From a virus: a stretch of 35,324 bases of DNA. The notes beneath the pieces were generated by a model. That model saw nothing but the letters and a program-made list of their open reading frames with translations. It did no database searches and had not been told where the DNA came from. Each line of letters begins with the position of its first letter. Within the stretch, counting starts at the first letter, position 1. This document shows positions 7,169 through 15,828 of the stretch, in pieces. The stretch lies in the IMG/VR virus record IMGVR_UViG_3300037540_000288, positions 1-35,324 of that record. One strand, written 5' to 3'. Both the position numbers and the translations under genes were made by a program.

Positions 7169-10100
7169 TAGAAGTTTTCTCCTGTGATCTTTATACCTCT
7201 AACAATTCCACTTACCCCGACCGCTGTTAATGCTCTTGCTCTTGCGGATGGAGCTATAGATCCTTGAGCTTTCCATTTACCCGCTGTGCCAGATGGCTGG
7301 ATATAATTTCCAATACTGACAGCAGTTGAACAATCGTACTCAGAAATCGAACCATAAATCACTATTTCATCATTTTGCGAACCACCCTCAAAAACTGGAA
7401 GTAATGCCTCAATGTTATTATCCACTGTATTCAGTATAACACTATTAGCGTTTCCTGAATCGACTATAACGACCTCTCCAGCTGTTACCGCCGTTACTGA
7501 TCTATGTGTTAGTCTAACCATGCCTTCAGCTAACCATTTTGAGCCGTCAAAGCGAAACTCTTTTGATACTGTACTGTTCCAACATTTATCAGACTCTGCC
7601 ATTCCTGTTAATGCCCACATTTGAGCCGTTGTTTTCGACCCGTGATATTGGACGCCGTTTATTGAACCACTTATTAAAACATTCCCAACAACCTCTAGTT
7701 TCTCACTAGGGCTTGTCTTATTTATCCCGACATTGCCACCTGTAAAATAAGAGTCTCCGCCTGAATCTAATTTATTTTTTAATGCGCCTGTAGAGTCATT
7801 CATGTATAACTGCGAATTAGACGAGCCATCATTCCATAAGCTAAATATATCATTTCCTAAAGTGTTTTTTACTCTGAATGTTTTTTCGCCGGGACTTGAG
7901 CTTTCTATTGTCTGCATATTTGTAAAAGGATTTGCTTGATCTAAATAAGCAATATTACTTGAATCTGTTAAGTTGCTACTTGCAATCGTGGTCGTATCAA
8001 ATATACTTGTTGCGTTATTCCAAATTGCAAATTGTCCATCATTTGGAGTATCTTCTCGACCTGCTAGGGCAACAGTATTACCAATGTCTCCAACTCTTGC
8101 CGTTCCTGCGTTGTTGATAACAATTTGACCATCATTAACACCGTCGTATAAATGAGCCTGTATTCCTGTATAGACTCCAGCTCCAAGCCCTGCAACTGCA
8201 TCATATCTAGTTTCAAGTAAATTGTCTGAAACTTGAACCGTTTGAGATTGAACTAGTGTTTCCACGTCAAGAGTACCGGTTACTGTTAGATTTGCTAAAA
8301 CTGGTGAGTCAGTGAATACAAGGTCAGTTTCTCCAGCGTTTACCTCAGGTATTTTATGTGCATTTCCTGTAAATGTTGGATCCGTATCCGTTAATTGTAG
8401 ATAGGTAGTAGCACCCGCAGAACCGCCACCGCCAAACAAAATATTTGTCTCTGTTTTGTCTACAATACTATAGATTGATTTAACTCCACTATTATCTACA
8501 ATATTAACTGCTGAACTGAATATTAAAACCCCTTTTGTATCTGCTGGTTGTTGGTATACTGCGTAGCGATTCAGGTCTTTTTCTGCATCTGCTGGGGCTG
8601 TTTTTGAATATGTTCCAGTTGGAAAATTAGCAAGTAATTGAGGTTTTTCTGTTCCTTTATTTGCAATAATAGAGACAACAACGGTATAACTTTTGTTTGT
8701 TAATGAACCCCCGCTTGCATCCGTCGTAATGGTCGCAAGATCTAAAACTGGTACATTTTGAGTTGTAAAGTCATTTGTGACAGAAATGCTGTCTCCAATT
8801 GTGCCATCAACCGTTAAATCTGGTATTGTTTCTTCAACGGTAATAGTGAAGTCAGGATCACTATAGTTCGTGCTGGCTACCCTGTAAATCCCGTCGTTTC
8901 CTGTGGAGTTGTTCATTTGTATCCATCTTGAATCGGGAAAGATGCTTGTTAAGTCTCCATCGTCTGATATCACAAAAGTTGACGCTGTTACGGCATCAAT
9001 TGAATACTGAGCCACATCTAGAATTTGGATGTTTTGGTCGTGTGCTTGCATTGCCACGCCTTCGGACGTTGACGGCCATAACTCGTTAGATGGGCCAATT
9101 GCCACAGTTGTTTTACAACCTGACTTATATGTTGCTGGCAGCTTCTCTCTTAATGCTTGCCCTGAGTGGACCACATGACCATTATTTCCCGTTTGCTTTA
9201 AATGATTGTTTATATTTTGATTCCTTTTTGCTCCCTCTTGTTTTGTCCTTGCAGCGTCGTAAACTGAACATTGAGCAATTAAACAATAAGTCTCATTTTC
9301 CGGAAAACTAGTGTTTGAGATAGTTAAGGCTTTTGTTGTTTCTGAAATATAAATATATTGCTCTTGTGCTACTGTGGGTGATCCCTGATTCAGTTCTATT
9401 GTTAATGGTGCGGTTGTTGTGTCTAGGGTGTAGAAATTGTTAAAAATACAAGTCAAGTTTAAGGTTGGATCAGAATTCTTTAAAGTCCCTGTAATTGTTG
9501 AACCGTCCGAGGTAATCAGAAAATCGAAGCTCTCTCTAATTGTGCCTATCCAAGCGTCGGCAAAGGTATCATAAATTGAGCTTGTCATACTGATTAATAT
9601 CTTGCCGTTTGGAGCGGGTAGGTTGTTAAATGAACCGCCAACACTCATTGCCCATTTTGGAAATTCTGGCTTTGTATCTGTGGTTAAACCGTCTTCACCG
9701 AACCACAATTGAGCCCCTGCTGAAACATGACTCAAATCACCACCTACAACACTTCCAAACCTAAAGGCAAGCCCTAATTCTCCGTTAGGGATTAAGCAAC
9801 ATGAAATTGATAACGTCCCTTGTAGCCTTTCCCAGTATCGTGAGTCAGTTAAGTCTGGCGTGGGAACTAAAAACCCCCCACCAACATCAAAAGCCCCTTT
9901 TAAGTGCAATCCTCTAAAAGGCTGAATATCGACACCTGTGTCATTATAGTATAGAATATAAATATCTTGCCCTACTTTTATAGTACCTAAACCATTTGAG
10001 TATTCAATAGCGTATATGTCACCGTTCCACGCCAAATCACCCGCTTCTGTTAGTGTCATTGGTGATGTTGTGTTAAACTTGACACCTGAGGCACTAATAT

Positions 10101-10215
10101 AATTAGCACCTAATAAAACGTCTTGAGTTGCTCCTGAATATGGAACTAGTGTTGATGGATCTACACCGCCCCCGCTTGTAGCAATTTTTGTTAGTGAATC
10201 AAAACCGCACCCCAT
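7168..10215 (-). CDS. Large fibre-like virion protein (1015 residues) encoded within the head module
   Basis: Starts MGCGFDSLTKIATSGGG, then a fibre-type motif PYSGATQDVLLGANYISASG (about residues 25-44) like the N-terminal repeats of phage fibres. The middle is beta-rich Thr/Asn/Ser sequence. Near residues 820-845 GNVGINKTSPSEKLEVVGN matches the short beta segment before the C-terminal region of many trimeric tail fibres, followed by TTAQMWALTGM and FRFDGSKW. The last 110 residues (AGEVVIVDSGNANSVIL, ending RGIKITGENF) form a separate beta domain resembling decoration-type domains. Its place between MuF and the protease, not with tail genes, suggests a head fibre or decoration protein, but a tail fibre cannot be excluded. 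Confidence 0.68.
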   Translation of the reverse strand: MGCGFDSLTKIATSGGGVDPSTLVPYSGATQDVLLGANYISASGVKFNTTSPMTLTEAGDLAWNGDIYAIEYSNGLGTIKVGQDIYILYYNDTGVDIQPFRGLHLKGAFDVGGGFLVPTPDLTDSRYWERLQGTLSISCCLIPNGELGLAFRFGSVVGGDLSHVSAGAQLWFGEDGLTTDTKPEFPKWAMSVGGSFNNLPAPNGKILISMTSSIYDTFADAWIGTIRESFDFLITSDGSTITGTLKNSDPTLNLTCIFNNFYTLDTTTAPLTIELNQGSPTVAQEQYIYISETTKALTISNTSFPENETYCLIAQCSVYDAARTKQEGAKRNQNINNHLKQTGNNGHVVHSGQALREKLPATYKSGCKTTVAIGPSNELWPSTSEGVAMQAHDQNIQILDVAQYSIDAVTASTFVISDDGDLTSIFPDSRWIQMNNSTGNDGIYRVASTNYSDPDFTITVEETIPDLTVDGTIGDSISVTNDFTTQNVPVLDLATITTDASGGSLTNKSYTVVVSIIANKGTEKPQLLANFPTGTYSKTAPADAEKDLNRYAVYQQPADTKGVLIFSSAVNIVDNSGVKSIYSIVDKTETNILFGGGGSAGATTYLQLTDTDPTFTGNAHKIPEVNAGETDLVFTDSPVLANLTVTGTLDVETLVQSQTVQVSDNLLETRYDAVAGLGAGVYTGIQAHLYDGVNDGQIVINNAGTARVGDIGNTVALAGREDTPNDGQFAIWNNATSIFDTTTIASSNLTDSSNIAYLDQANPFTNMQTIESSSPGEKTFRVKNTLGNDIFSLWNDGSSNSQLYMNDSTGALKNKLDSGGDSYFTGGNVGINKTSPSEKLEVVGNVLISGSINGVQYHGSKTTAQMWALTGMAESDKCWNSTVSKEFRFDGSKWLAEGMVRLTHRSVTAVTAGEVVIVDSGNANSVILNTVDNNIEALLPVFEGGSQNDEIVIYGSISEYDCSTAVSIGNYIQPSGTAGKWKAQGSIAPSARARALTAVGVSGIVRGIKITGENF

Positions 10216-10216
10216 T

Positions 10217-10507
10217 TTAAACCCCTTTCGCTAAAAGTAAAGTTACCGCTGTTCCTTCTCCACCCGCTTTAAACCAGACACTTCTCATGTGTAGAACGGG
10301 CAACCCTCTTCCTGCTGCTGAAGCGAAAACCCCCGCTTCAATATTCGAGAAAGTGATATTATCGGTATCGACACTAATCATAATCGTACCGGCTGGTACT
10401 TCGTATTCTGTGGCTGTCGTGTTGACTGAGGTTGTAACGACTTCAAACCTTGCTGAACTCTGGATTACAGCCCCTCTTACTGTTGGCTCTAGTTTTGTAT
10501 CTGCCAT
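10217..10507 (-). CDS. Small beta-rich structural protein, unknown
   Basis: 96 residues, no cysteines, mostly short Val/Thr/Ala strands (FEVVTTSVNTTATEYEVPAG; SVWFKAGGEGTAVTLLLAKG). The composition and size fit a capsid decoration or fibre-attachment protein. It lies between the MuF gene and the large fibre-like gene, one base from the latter. ATG 10507 is preceded by AGAAAGG. No known family was recognised. Confidence 0.6.
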   Translation of the reverse strand: MADTKLEPTVRGAVIQSSARFEVVTTSVNTTATEYEVPAGTIMISVDTDNITFSNIEAGVFASAAGRGLPVLHMRSVWFKAGGEGTAVTLLLAKGV

Positions 10508-10528
10508 TTTGAACCTTTCTTTTTTGAT

Positions 10529-11485
10529 TTATAAATCAGGATCTAGCCTTGAACGACAATTCTCATGCAGTGGCGTTCTAGGTATGTTTTTTCCAGGTAT
10601 TTTATTTATATCTCTATACTTTTTTACTGTCTTTTTACCTTGCGTTTCAGGGTTGGAAGTTCTTTTAATAGTCCTTGTTTCCCACTCCTCACCCTCATTA
10701 TCTGAAGCATAAACAAATGAATCATTCTTTTGCAGATAGTCAATAGTTTTGTTGTATGTTTTCCAGTTTGGCACGTTTTTAGCTTCATCATTTCTTATAA
10801 TGCTGTTAACATCATTATCAATCTTTTTTTGAAACTCGTTTGCTTCAACAACACTATATCTCTTGCCGTTAAACTTTCTACATGGATCAGTTGTCACTTT
10901 ATCAATTACAGCCCTGAAAATGTAAGTTGTGATATCGTTCTGCTCGTATGTGTTTAAATCTGCTCTTGACCTTGTTTGAGTATTCTTAGTTATTAATGTT
11001 GTTTTAGTATGTTTGTTGATTCTTTTATTTGATTTTTGAAATACCGTTTTTAATTCTGCTGTGGCATCTTCTACACTCTCACCAGATTCCCAAAGCTCCT
11101 CAAGTTTTTTCAAACTTTGCTCTTGATCGGTGAGAGTTTGATATTTAGAAACAAACCAGTTGTCTTTATGCTTTAAAGCTTCAAGAGCCTTTTGGTCCAC
11201 TTGAGAAAAATTATAATTCAACCCATACTTGATCTTTGATTCTTTAATAGCATCTAAATAAGCAACATCGGCAAATTTATTGTACACTTCTAACTGAGCA
11301 AATTCATTAACCATTTTTAATTCGCGATTCATTACTTCTTGAACCCTGTAATAGCCGTCTTTATTTTTATAATAAGCTGCAATAAAATCAGGAGCTTTAT
11401 TTAAAAGCATATCATATCTTTTTTTATAAAGCTTTGCTATTTCGATCAACGCCCTTTTGATTATGAGGTTTTCTTTTCTACTCAT
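10529..11485 (-). CDS. MuF / SPP1 gp7-like minor head protein
   Basis: 318 residues from ATG 11485. The open frame extends to 11506, but ATG 11485 overlaps the portal stop (ATGAGTAG). The N-terminal half is helical and charged. The C-terminal half carries the MuF signature: DPCRKFNGKRYSV around residues 201-213 and the terminal RTPLHENCRSRLDPDL, matching the conserved Cys, Pro-Leu-His and Asn-Cys-Arg residues. The family is a portal-associated internal head protein used in morphogenesis or ejection. Confidence 0.85.
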   Translation of the reverse strand: MSRKENLIIKRALIEIAKLYKKRYDMLLNKAPDFIAAYYKNKDGYYRVQEVMNRELKMVNEFAQLEVYNKFADVAYLDAIKESKIKYGLNYNFSQVDQKALEALKHKDNWFVSKYQTLTDQEQSLKKLEELWESGESVEDATAELKTVFQKSNKRINKHTKTTLITKNTQTRSRADLNTYEQNDITTYIFRAVIDKVTTDPCRKFNGKRYSVVEANEFQKKIDNDVNSIIRNDEAKNVPNWKTYNKTIDYLQKNDSFVYASDNEGEEWETRTIKRTSNPETQGKKTVKKYRDINKIPGKNIPRTPLHENCRSRLDPDL

Positions 11486-12788
11486 TACCAGTACCAAAAT
11501 CAACATTAAAACTCAAACTCTCTTTAACTTGCTTAAAATCGGCTGGTGAATACTCTTTTTTACCTATCTTTTTTCTATAATGATTCACATCATCAATGTT
11601 GCCCCTTATGATTAACTTGTCTTCATTTTGTATCTGGATAGTATCAATTTCTGTATTTTCCTTTTTGTCTTCAATCTTGAATGTGTCAAAAATTATTTTG
11701 GTGTTGTAGTTCGGATCTATGTATTTGAATACCGCATCATAATGCTCTTGTAAGAGTTTTATTTTATTATTGCCGTGTGTTTCAATATAGAGATTTATCG
11801 CTTCATTCTGACTTGTAGATGTTAGAGATGATTCGTTTGTTTTAATGCCTAAAAGCGTTGGGTTTGTTCCATTTCCAGCGAGTATTTCATCTCTATTTGA
11901 ATCTTGAATTTGTGAGAAGTCTTCTTTTGCTGATTGAGCGGGATTCATGAACTCAATTTGACCCTCTGAACTTGAGACGGGAATCACTAAAACCTCACCA
12001 GCTCCACTCACTGAGGAGTTTAATTTTCTTTTCCATTCTGCGATATTTTGTTGGTCCATTTCGTTGTCAGGGTCAACACCGATCAACTTTAATACTTGTC
12101 TGAATTTTGAGCCACTTTCCAGCCAGCTAGTGTTGTAAGTTCCAATTAGCCTATTTGTTTTAATCCCTTTTGTGGCCTCTAAATATAGGATATTCGGGTA
12201 AAAATCAGACCTTGAAGCAACTCCAGAAAATTCAAAAACCTCTTGATTCGATTTTGTTTCACTAAGTGAATCGGGAACACTAAACCTTGCAAGATTCTTA
12301 GTATAATCTCTGTTTGATTCTAAGGTTTCAGGTTCGATATCTGCAAATTTTGCATCTGGTATAATTTGAACCCATTCATTACCTTTTCTGTTTGTGTATA
12401 AATATTTTGGCGAAAGTGGATACATCTTCACAACCTGATTATTGCTGAACGCTAACTGATCGAAAAAAGAGTAATAGATTGCATCATTGAAAAGAGATGT
12501 TGAAAGGTAGCTCATAAAACTAATCTTTCTATCTTTCTGATCGTATAAATTATTCTTTAAAAATTCAATTATGCTTTTTGCGTTCTCTTCATCTTCAAAC
12601 TTGTAACCTGTTACTAAATTACTTTTAAATATTTGGGCTTGTTCGTGGTACGTGTTCTTAATTTCTGATAGAACTATCTTGTTGTATGTTGGGGCTACTA
12701 AATCAAGCTGTTTTATAACTTGATAGGTGTAATTATCTATAGTAGCCGTATTTGTGCTGTCTAATCCGAAAAAACTTATTTGACTCAT
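11478..12788 (-). CDS. Portal protein
   Basis: 436 residues, the first gene of the leftward virion operon. The C-terminal part has portal-type segments: WLESGSKFRQVLKL, NSSVSGAGEVLVIP, then the stem and tunnel region QIQDSNRDEILAGNGTNPTL with TNESSLTSTSQNEAINLYIE, resembling SPP1 gp6-like and other low-GC phage portals, where a loading helix follows a Pro-Xaa-Leu-Leu-Gly segment. It forms the dodecameric ring at the packaging vertex. ATG 12788 follows AAAGAGAAAGGG. Confidence 0.83.
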   Translation of the reverse strand: MSQISFFGLDSTNTATIDNYTYQVIKQLDLVAPTYNKIVLSEIKNTYHEQAQIFKSNLVTGYKFEDEENAKSIIEFLKNNLYDQKDRKISFMSYLSTSLFNDAIYYSFFDQLAFSNNQVVKMYPLSPKYLYTNRKGNEWVQIIPDAKFADIEPETLESNRDYTKNLARFSVPDSLSETKSNQEVFEFSGVASRSDFYPNILYLEATKGIKTNRLIGTYNTSWLESGSKFRQVLKLIGVDPDNEMDQQNIAEWKRKLNSSVSGAGEVLVIPVSSSEGQIEFMNPAQSAKEDFSQIQDSNRDEILAGNGTNPTLLGIKTNESSLTSTSQNEAINLYIETHGNNKIKLLQEHYDAVFKYIDPNYNTKIIFDTFKIEDKKENTEIDTIQIQNEDKLIIRGNIDDVNHYRKKIGKKEYSPADFKQVKESLSFNVDFGTGNE

Positions 12789-12811
12789 AAAAACCCTTTC
12801 TCTTTTACATT

Positions 12812-12844
12812 AATATAATAAAAAAAACAAGGAATTTTAAGAGC
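12812..12844 (-). promoter_or_regulatory. Candidate activated late promoter for the virion operon
   Basis: Minus-strand -10 TATATT (12817-12812), 17-base spacer, and a poor -35 TTAAAA (12840-12835) lying inside GCTCTTAAAA (12844-12835). The same decamer recurs exactly at 12880-12871, 36 bases upstream. A weak -35 overlapped by a repeated box is what one expects when a phage activator drives late transcription. Confidence 0.42.
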
Positions 12845-12870
12845 AAAAACAAAAAAGAAATATAAAGGCT

Positions 12871-12880
12871 TTTTAAGAGC
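12871..12880 (-). repeat. Upstream copy of the late-promoter direct repeat
   Basis: GCTCTTAAAA on the minus strand, identical to 12844-12835 and spaced 36 bases from it. A candidate activator binding site. Confidence 0.4.
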
Positions 12881-12896
12881 GTACTAGATTAAAACA

Positions 12897-12910
12897 AAAT
12901 ACTAGTATTT
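12897..12910. promoter_or_regulatory. Palindromic operator candidate
   Basis: AAATACTAGTATTT is a perfect 14-base palindrome. The 12-base core AATACTAGTATT recurs at 26948-26959 and the TACTAGTA core again at 25946-25953, in each case within about 30 bases of a rightward promoter. Downstream of it lies AGTATTT...AAATACT, a second inverted pair that reaches the -35. Confidence 0.55.
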
Positions 12911-12926
12911 ATTTATAAAATACTAC

Positions 12927-12955
12927 TTGACAAAGGAGGGTTTTAGCTCTAACTT
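12927..12955 (+). promoter_or_regulatory. Rightward promoter of the 13.0-16.0 kb block
   Basis: TTGACA (12927-12932), 17-base spacer containing GGGTTTTAGC, and TAACTT (12950-12955). It begins a unit whose first gene starts at 13000. The bases from the -10 onward, TAACTTGTAATTGTAA, are identical to those of the leftward promoter at 25240-25268. Confidence 0.7.
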
Positions 12956-12999
12956 GTAATTGTAAACAAAATTAAACTAAATTTAAGAAGGTGGGACTT

Positions 13000-13725
13000 A
13001 TGAATTATTATGGTGAAACACTTAAGCTTAGAGCAGGGTTGATGAGCATGGTAAGATTTGACAGCGTTCTTAATCCTGAAGAAAAAAAAATGAATAAGTT
13101 TATAGATGATTTTGTAAAATTATCTATAAAAAAAGAAGTGTCAAAAGATGATCTTGCTTTATTGATCGAGGATAAGAAAAGTATTTCAAATTGTAGTATT
13201 GCGGCTTGGAATCAACGGATAAAATGCATATTGTTTTCGTGTTTAGCCCCTAGCATAAGCCTAGATGATGTTGTTGATTGTTATCTGGAAAATAGCAGCA
13301 GGCTTATAGGCAAGGGTTTACTAGATCAGTTAGAGAGTTTTCTTGAAAGAAGACTCTATGCTACGAAAGAAAACTTTCTAAAACTAAAGGATTCTGGTGA
13401 TTGGAGTGGTTTTGTTGATTATTTTGGGAATAGAGATAGGTTGTGTTTTACTAATTTCACGCTTTATGTCCAATTATGCAATAAGTATAACGTTAAACAT
13501 AACGATATACTAAAAAATTTAGAGACTTATATAAAAAATGAAATGCATGTTTACCTAAACAAAACATCATTAACATATGCCTCACATAAAATAAACAGAT
13601 CTGAAACCATTAAAGACAAAGAGTCTGCGATTCTAGATATAGCAAACTACGTAATAGCTATAGCAGAAAACAAAAAACCAACAAAAAAACAGTATAATAT
13701 TAAATTTAAATTTTTTTATAAATAG
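13000..13725 (+). CDS. Hypothetical protein, first gene of the rightward block
   Basis: 241 residues from ATG 13000. GTG 12991 is in frame but the sequence AAGGTGGGACTT fits a ribosome binding site for the ATG. The same stretch GGTGGGACTTATGA stands before another phage gene start at 24890. Mostly helical (QRIKCILFSCLAPSIS; LLDQLESFLERRLYATKENF) with a lysine-rich C-terminus. No signal peptide or catalytic motif. Not recognised. Confidence 0.65.
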   Translation: MNYYGETLKLRAGLMSMVRFDSVLNPEEKKMNKFIDDFVKLSIKKEVSKDDLALLIEDKKSISNCSIAAWNQRIKCILFSCLAPSISLDDVVDCYLENSSRLIGKGLLDQLESFLERRLYATKENFLKLKDSGDWSGFVDYFGNRDRLCFTNFTLYVQLCNKYNVKHNDILKNLETYIKNEMHVYLNKTSLTYASHKINRSETIKDKESAILDIANYVIAIAENKKPTKKQYNIKFKFFYK

Positions 13726-13734
13726 GAGAATAAA

Positions 13735-14067
13735 ATGAGTTTATTAGAAGATTTAAATTATAGACCAAAGCGAGGCTTACTAGAAAGGTTTGTGTTATGT
13801 AGAATACATAATCCTAAAAATGAACCTTCGTTTTATGATAAATTAAATGAGTTAGATATCATGAAAGGGTATACTAATTCTGATGTAAAGTATTTTCCTA
13901 AAGGATATTACTTAGAGATTTGGGCTGAAGACCTAGAAAAGTTTAAAAAACATCACTCTGTTTTAGAAATTATAGAGAGATATGATAGAAGGTGTTTTAA
14001 AAATTCTAATCTAGAAACAACACACCACATACAACCAAACGGAGTCGAAAATGAAGGTAATAACTAG
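13735..14067 (+). CDS. Hypothetical small basic protein
   Basis: 110 residues. ATG 13735 follows AGGAGAATAAA. It contains PKRGLLERFVLCRIHNPKN and a Trp/Glu segment (YYLEIWAEDLEKFKKHH). Not recognised. The 3' end overlaps the next gene by 17 bases. Confidence 0.58.
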   Translation: MSLLEDLNYRPKRGLLERFVLCRIHNPKNEPSFYDKLNELDIMKGYTNSDVKYFPKGYYLEIWAEDLEKFKKHHSVLEIIERYDRRCFKNSNLETTHHIQPNGVENEGNN

Positions 14068-14323
14068 TAAAGTAGAACGGAGAATAGAGCCCATAATAGG
14101 GCAAAAGTACTTACTGGATAATAAAAAAGTAGAGTGTATCAAGCAGGGGGACTACTACAAAAGCTTCCCCACCAATAAGTGTGATGAATGCTGTATGAAA
14201 ATAGCGTGGTCTGAAGGAGGTATCATTTTTTCAGAATGTAGTTTTCCTAATGGTTATACCACTGTGTGTCACAAAGAAGAGAGGGAAGATAGCCTAGAAG
14301 TCATATTTTTAGAATTAAACTAA
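14051..14323 (+). CDS. Small cysteine-rich protein, possible zinc binder
   Basis: 90 residues, overlapping the previous gene by 17 bases. Cysteines at about 29, 44, 47, 48, 63 and 73 (KCDECCMK and later SECSF, TVCHKE) could bind a metal. It begins MKVITSKVERRIEPIIGQKY. Family unknown. Confidence 0.55.
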   Translation: MKVITSKVERRIEPIIGQKYLLDNKKVECIKQGDYYKSFPTNKCDECCMKIAWSEGGIIFSECSFPNGYTTVCHKEEREDSLEVIFLELN

Positions 14324-14335
14324 AAAGGATCTATT

Positions 14336-14737
14336 ATGAAAACAGAGGAAGAAGCTGAAATAGTAAAAATGAACAAAATAATAGAAAAGACAGAGGTTGA
14401 AGTGAAGAACGTGAACACATCCTCATGGTTATCTGGAGAAAAGCTCTATGTTGATCCAGATGCTCTAGGAGGGTTAACGAATATTAAGCCAAGTGTAAAC
14501 TTGTTCAAAACACCTGAAGACTATGATAACGCTCTACGCTTCGAATACGATCTTGAGGAGTTCGATATGTTTACATTCCCCGATGGGGACACAATTAGCT
14601 ATATGGTCAATCCTGAGCAAGAAGCCTTAACCGTCTATGAATTTGACGGCATGGAGTTTTATGAGATAGGAGAATCGCTTGAGGCTCTCATCGATGAAAT
14701 TAAAGCCGATGAAATTTATAGAAAGGAATTAGAATAA
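14336..14737 (+). CDS. Very acidic hypothetical protein, possible DNA-mimic or inhibitor
   Basis: 133 residues with about 34 Asp/Glu against about 12 Lys/Arg, so strongly acidic. It has FEYDLEEFDMFTFPDGD and YEFDGMEFYEIGESLEALID in the C-terminal half. It is also less AT-rich than its neighbours. Early-block acidic proteins of phages often mimic DNA to block host defence nucleases or regulators; that is inference here. ATG 14336 follows AAAGGATCT. The stop overlaps the next ATG. Confidence 0.58.
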   Translation: MKTEEEAEIVKMNKIIEKTEVEVKNVNTSSWLSGEKLYVDPDALGGLTNIKPSVNLFKTPEDYDNALRFEYDLEEFDMFTFPDGDTISYMVNPEQEALTVYEFDGMEFYEIGESLEALIDEIKADEIYRKELE

Positions 14738-14940
14738 TGAAAATAAACAACGATATAACAATTGAGCTTAGCCCTGAAGACTTGAGAAAAATAATAAGAG
14801 AGCATTATAAAAACAAGTATGATATCTCTTTAATCGGCTTTAAGGTTGATTATAATATGCCTTGTTGTGAAGCAGATTATAACGGAGAGTATTGCTACTT
14901 TTTAGACAAGGCAATTCTTACAGCAAAAGAGAACAAATGA
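14737..14940 (+). CDS. Hypothetical small protein
   Basis: 67 residues. Starts one base before the previous stop ends (TAATG), so coupled. It begins MKINNDITIELSPEDLRKII, with a later PCCEADYNGEYC segment carrying three cysteines. Not recognised. Confidence 0.52.
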   Translation: MKINNDITIELSPEDLRKIIREHYKNKYDISLIGFKVDYNMPCCEADYNGEYCYFLDKAILTAKENK

Positions 14941-15098
14941 AGATTCAAAAAAATAAAATATACCGTCACAAGCATTTCAAATACAAAGTTGAGGTGCTTG
15001 AAATTAGAGAGAAAACGGTATTGTGTGCAATTAGAGACAACACGCCAACGATGTACACAATACTAGAATTATTGATTAAAAATTTAGAGGAGATTTAG
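14937..15098 (+). CDS. Hypothetical small basic protein
   Basis: 53 residues from ATG 14937, which overlaps the previous stop as ATGA. An upstream ATG at 14892 in the same frame would be buried in the preceding gene. The sequence is basic (KIQKNKIYRHKHFKYKVEVL) with a strand-rich core, like small beta-barrel phage proteins. Unknown. Confidence 0.48.
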   Translation: MKIQKNKIYRHKHFKYKVEVLEIREKTVLCAIRDNTPTMYTILELLIKNLEEI

Positions 15099-15100
15099 GT

Positions 15101-15718
15101 ATGACTAAAATAGAAGAACTAAAAACTATTACAGAGATAGCGAGCGAGAATAAGCTACCTTACTACTCTGTTAGAAATTTTCTATACAACAACAAGCACC
15201 TTGACTTACAAAAGACGGCAATAACAAAGAAACTTATTAAATATTGCCCACACACATTTATAAGAGAGTATTTGAAGACTCAACAAGCAAAGGTTAGTGT
15301 GATTTTTGATACTAAGGACTACACGCACACAGATAAGGTTATGAAGATATTCGGTATTTCACAACAAAATTTAAAATACTTATACAACTTCAAGAAGTTA
15401 AAAAAACATATTAAGCTAGGAGTTAGAGGATATTTTTTCATAAAAAGTGAGGTTAAAGAGGCTCTAAGTAGGACAGATTTCTCAAAAAGAGGGATGTTAG
15501 CAGGTGGTAAAATCCCTGAAGATATTAAAAAATATGCCGAATTTCATGGTTATAAAATGTATAGCAATAAAGAAGAAGTTGTATTGAAAAAAAATAGAAT
15601 GTCTATCCTTTATACATTTATAAATAATCAATTTGAAATTTACAGAGATAAAAAATACTTAGAGTTTCACGGCAAGGATTACTTTTTTAGAAATTATTAC
15701 ACTAAAGTTTGGAGCTAA
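15101..15718 (+). CDS. HTH-type DNA-binding protein, possible phage regulator
   Basis: 205 residues with two helix-turn-helix-like segments: about 10-32 (TEIASENKLPYYSVRNFLYN) and about 78-115 (DKVMKIFGISQQNLKYLYN then LGVRGYFFIKSEVKEAL), the second resembling the MerR/excisionase winged helix in which a helix-turn-helix is followed by a Gly-Xaa-Arg-Gly-Tyr-Phe strand. It is the only clear DNA-binding candidate in this block and could be the activator of late genes. ATG 15101 follows GAGGAGATTTAGGT. Confidence 0.6.
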   Translation: MTKIEELKTITEIASENKLPYYSVRNFLYNNKHLDLQKTAITKKLIKYCPHTFIREYLKTQQAKVSVIFDTKDYTHTDKVMKIFGISQQNLKYLYNFKKLKKHIKLGVRGYFFIKSEVKEALSRTDFSKRGMLAGGKIPEDIKKYAEFHGYKMYSNKEEVVLKKNRMSILYTFINNQFEIYRDKKYLEFHGKDYFFRNYYTKVWS

Positions 15719-15720
15719 GA

Positions 15721-15825
15721 ATGTTGAATGAAGAAGTAGGATGTGTTTTAGATTTTGCTATTATAGTATTAATACTGGCGGGCTTAATAGGTATGTTTGT
15801 AATAACATTTAAAAAAAAGGATTGA
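15721..15825 (+). CDS. 34-residue single-pass membrane protein
   Basis: MLNEEVGCVLDFAIIVLILA, then GLIGMFVITFKKKD and stop. An acidic N-terminus, one hydrophobic segment of about 20-22 residues and a basic C-terminus predict N-out/C-in orientation. It lies two bases after the HTH gene, with GGAGC just before it, and three bases before the next ATG. Candidate functions include a mini-holin or a membrane-level exclusion peptide, neither shown. Confidence 0.55.
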   Translation: MLNEEVGCVLDFAIIVLILAGLIGMFVITFKKKD

Positions 15826-15828
15826 AAA

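Noticed and set aside
10287-10712. 141-codon open frame on the + strand opposite the MuF and small structural genes
   Set aside because: Antisense to well-supported coding sequence on the other strand, with a composition typical of a shadow.
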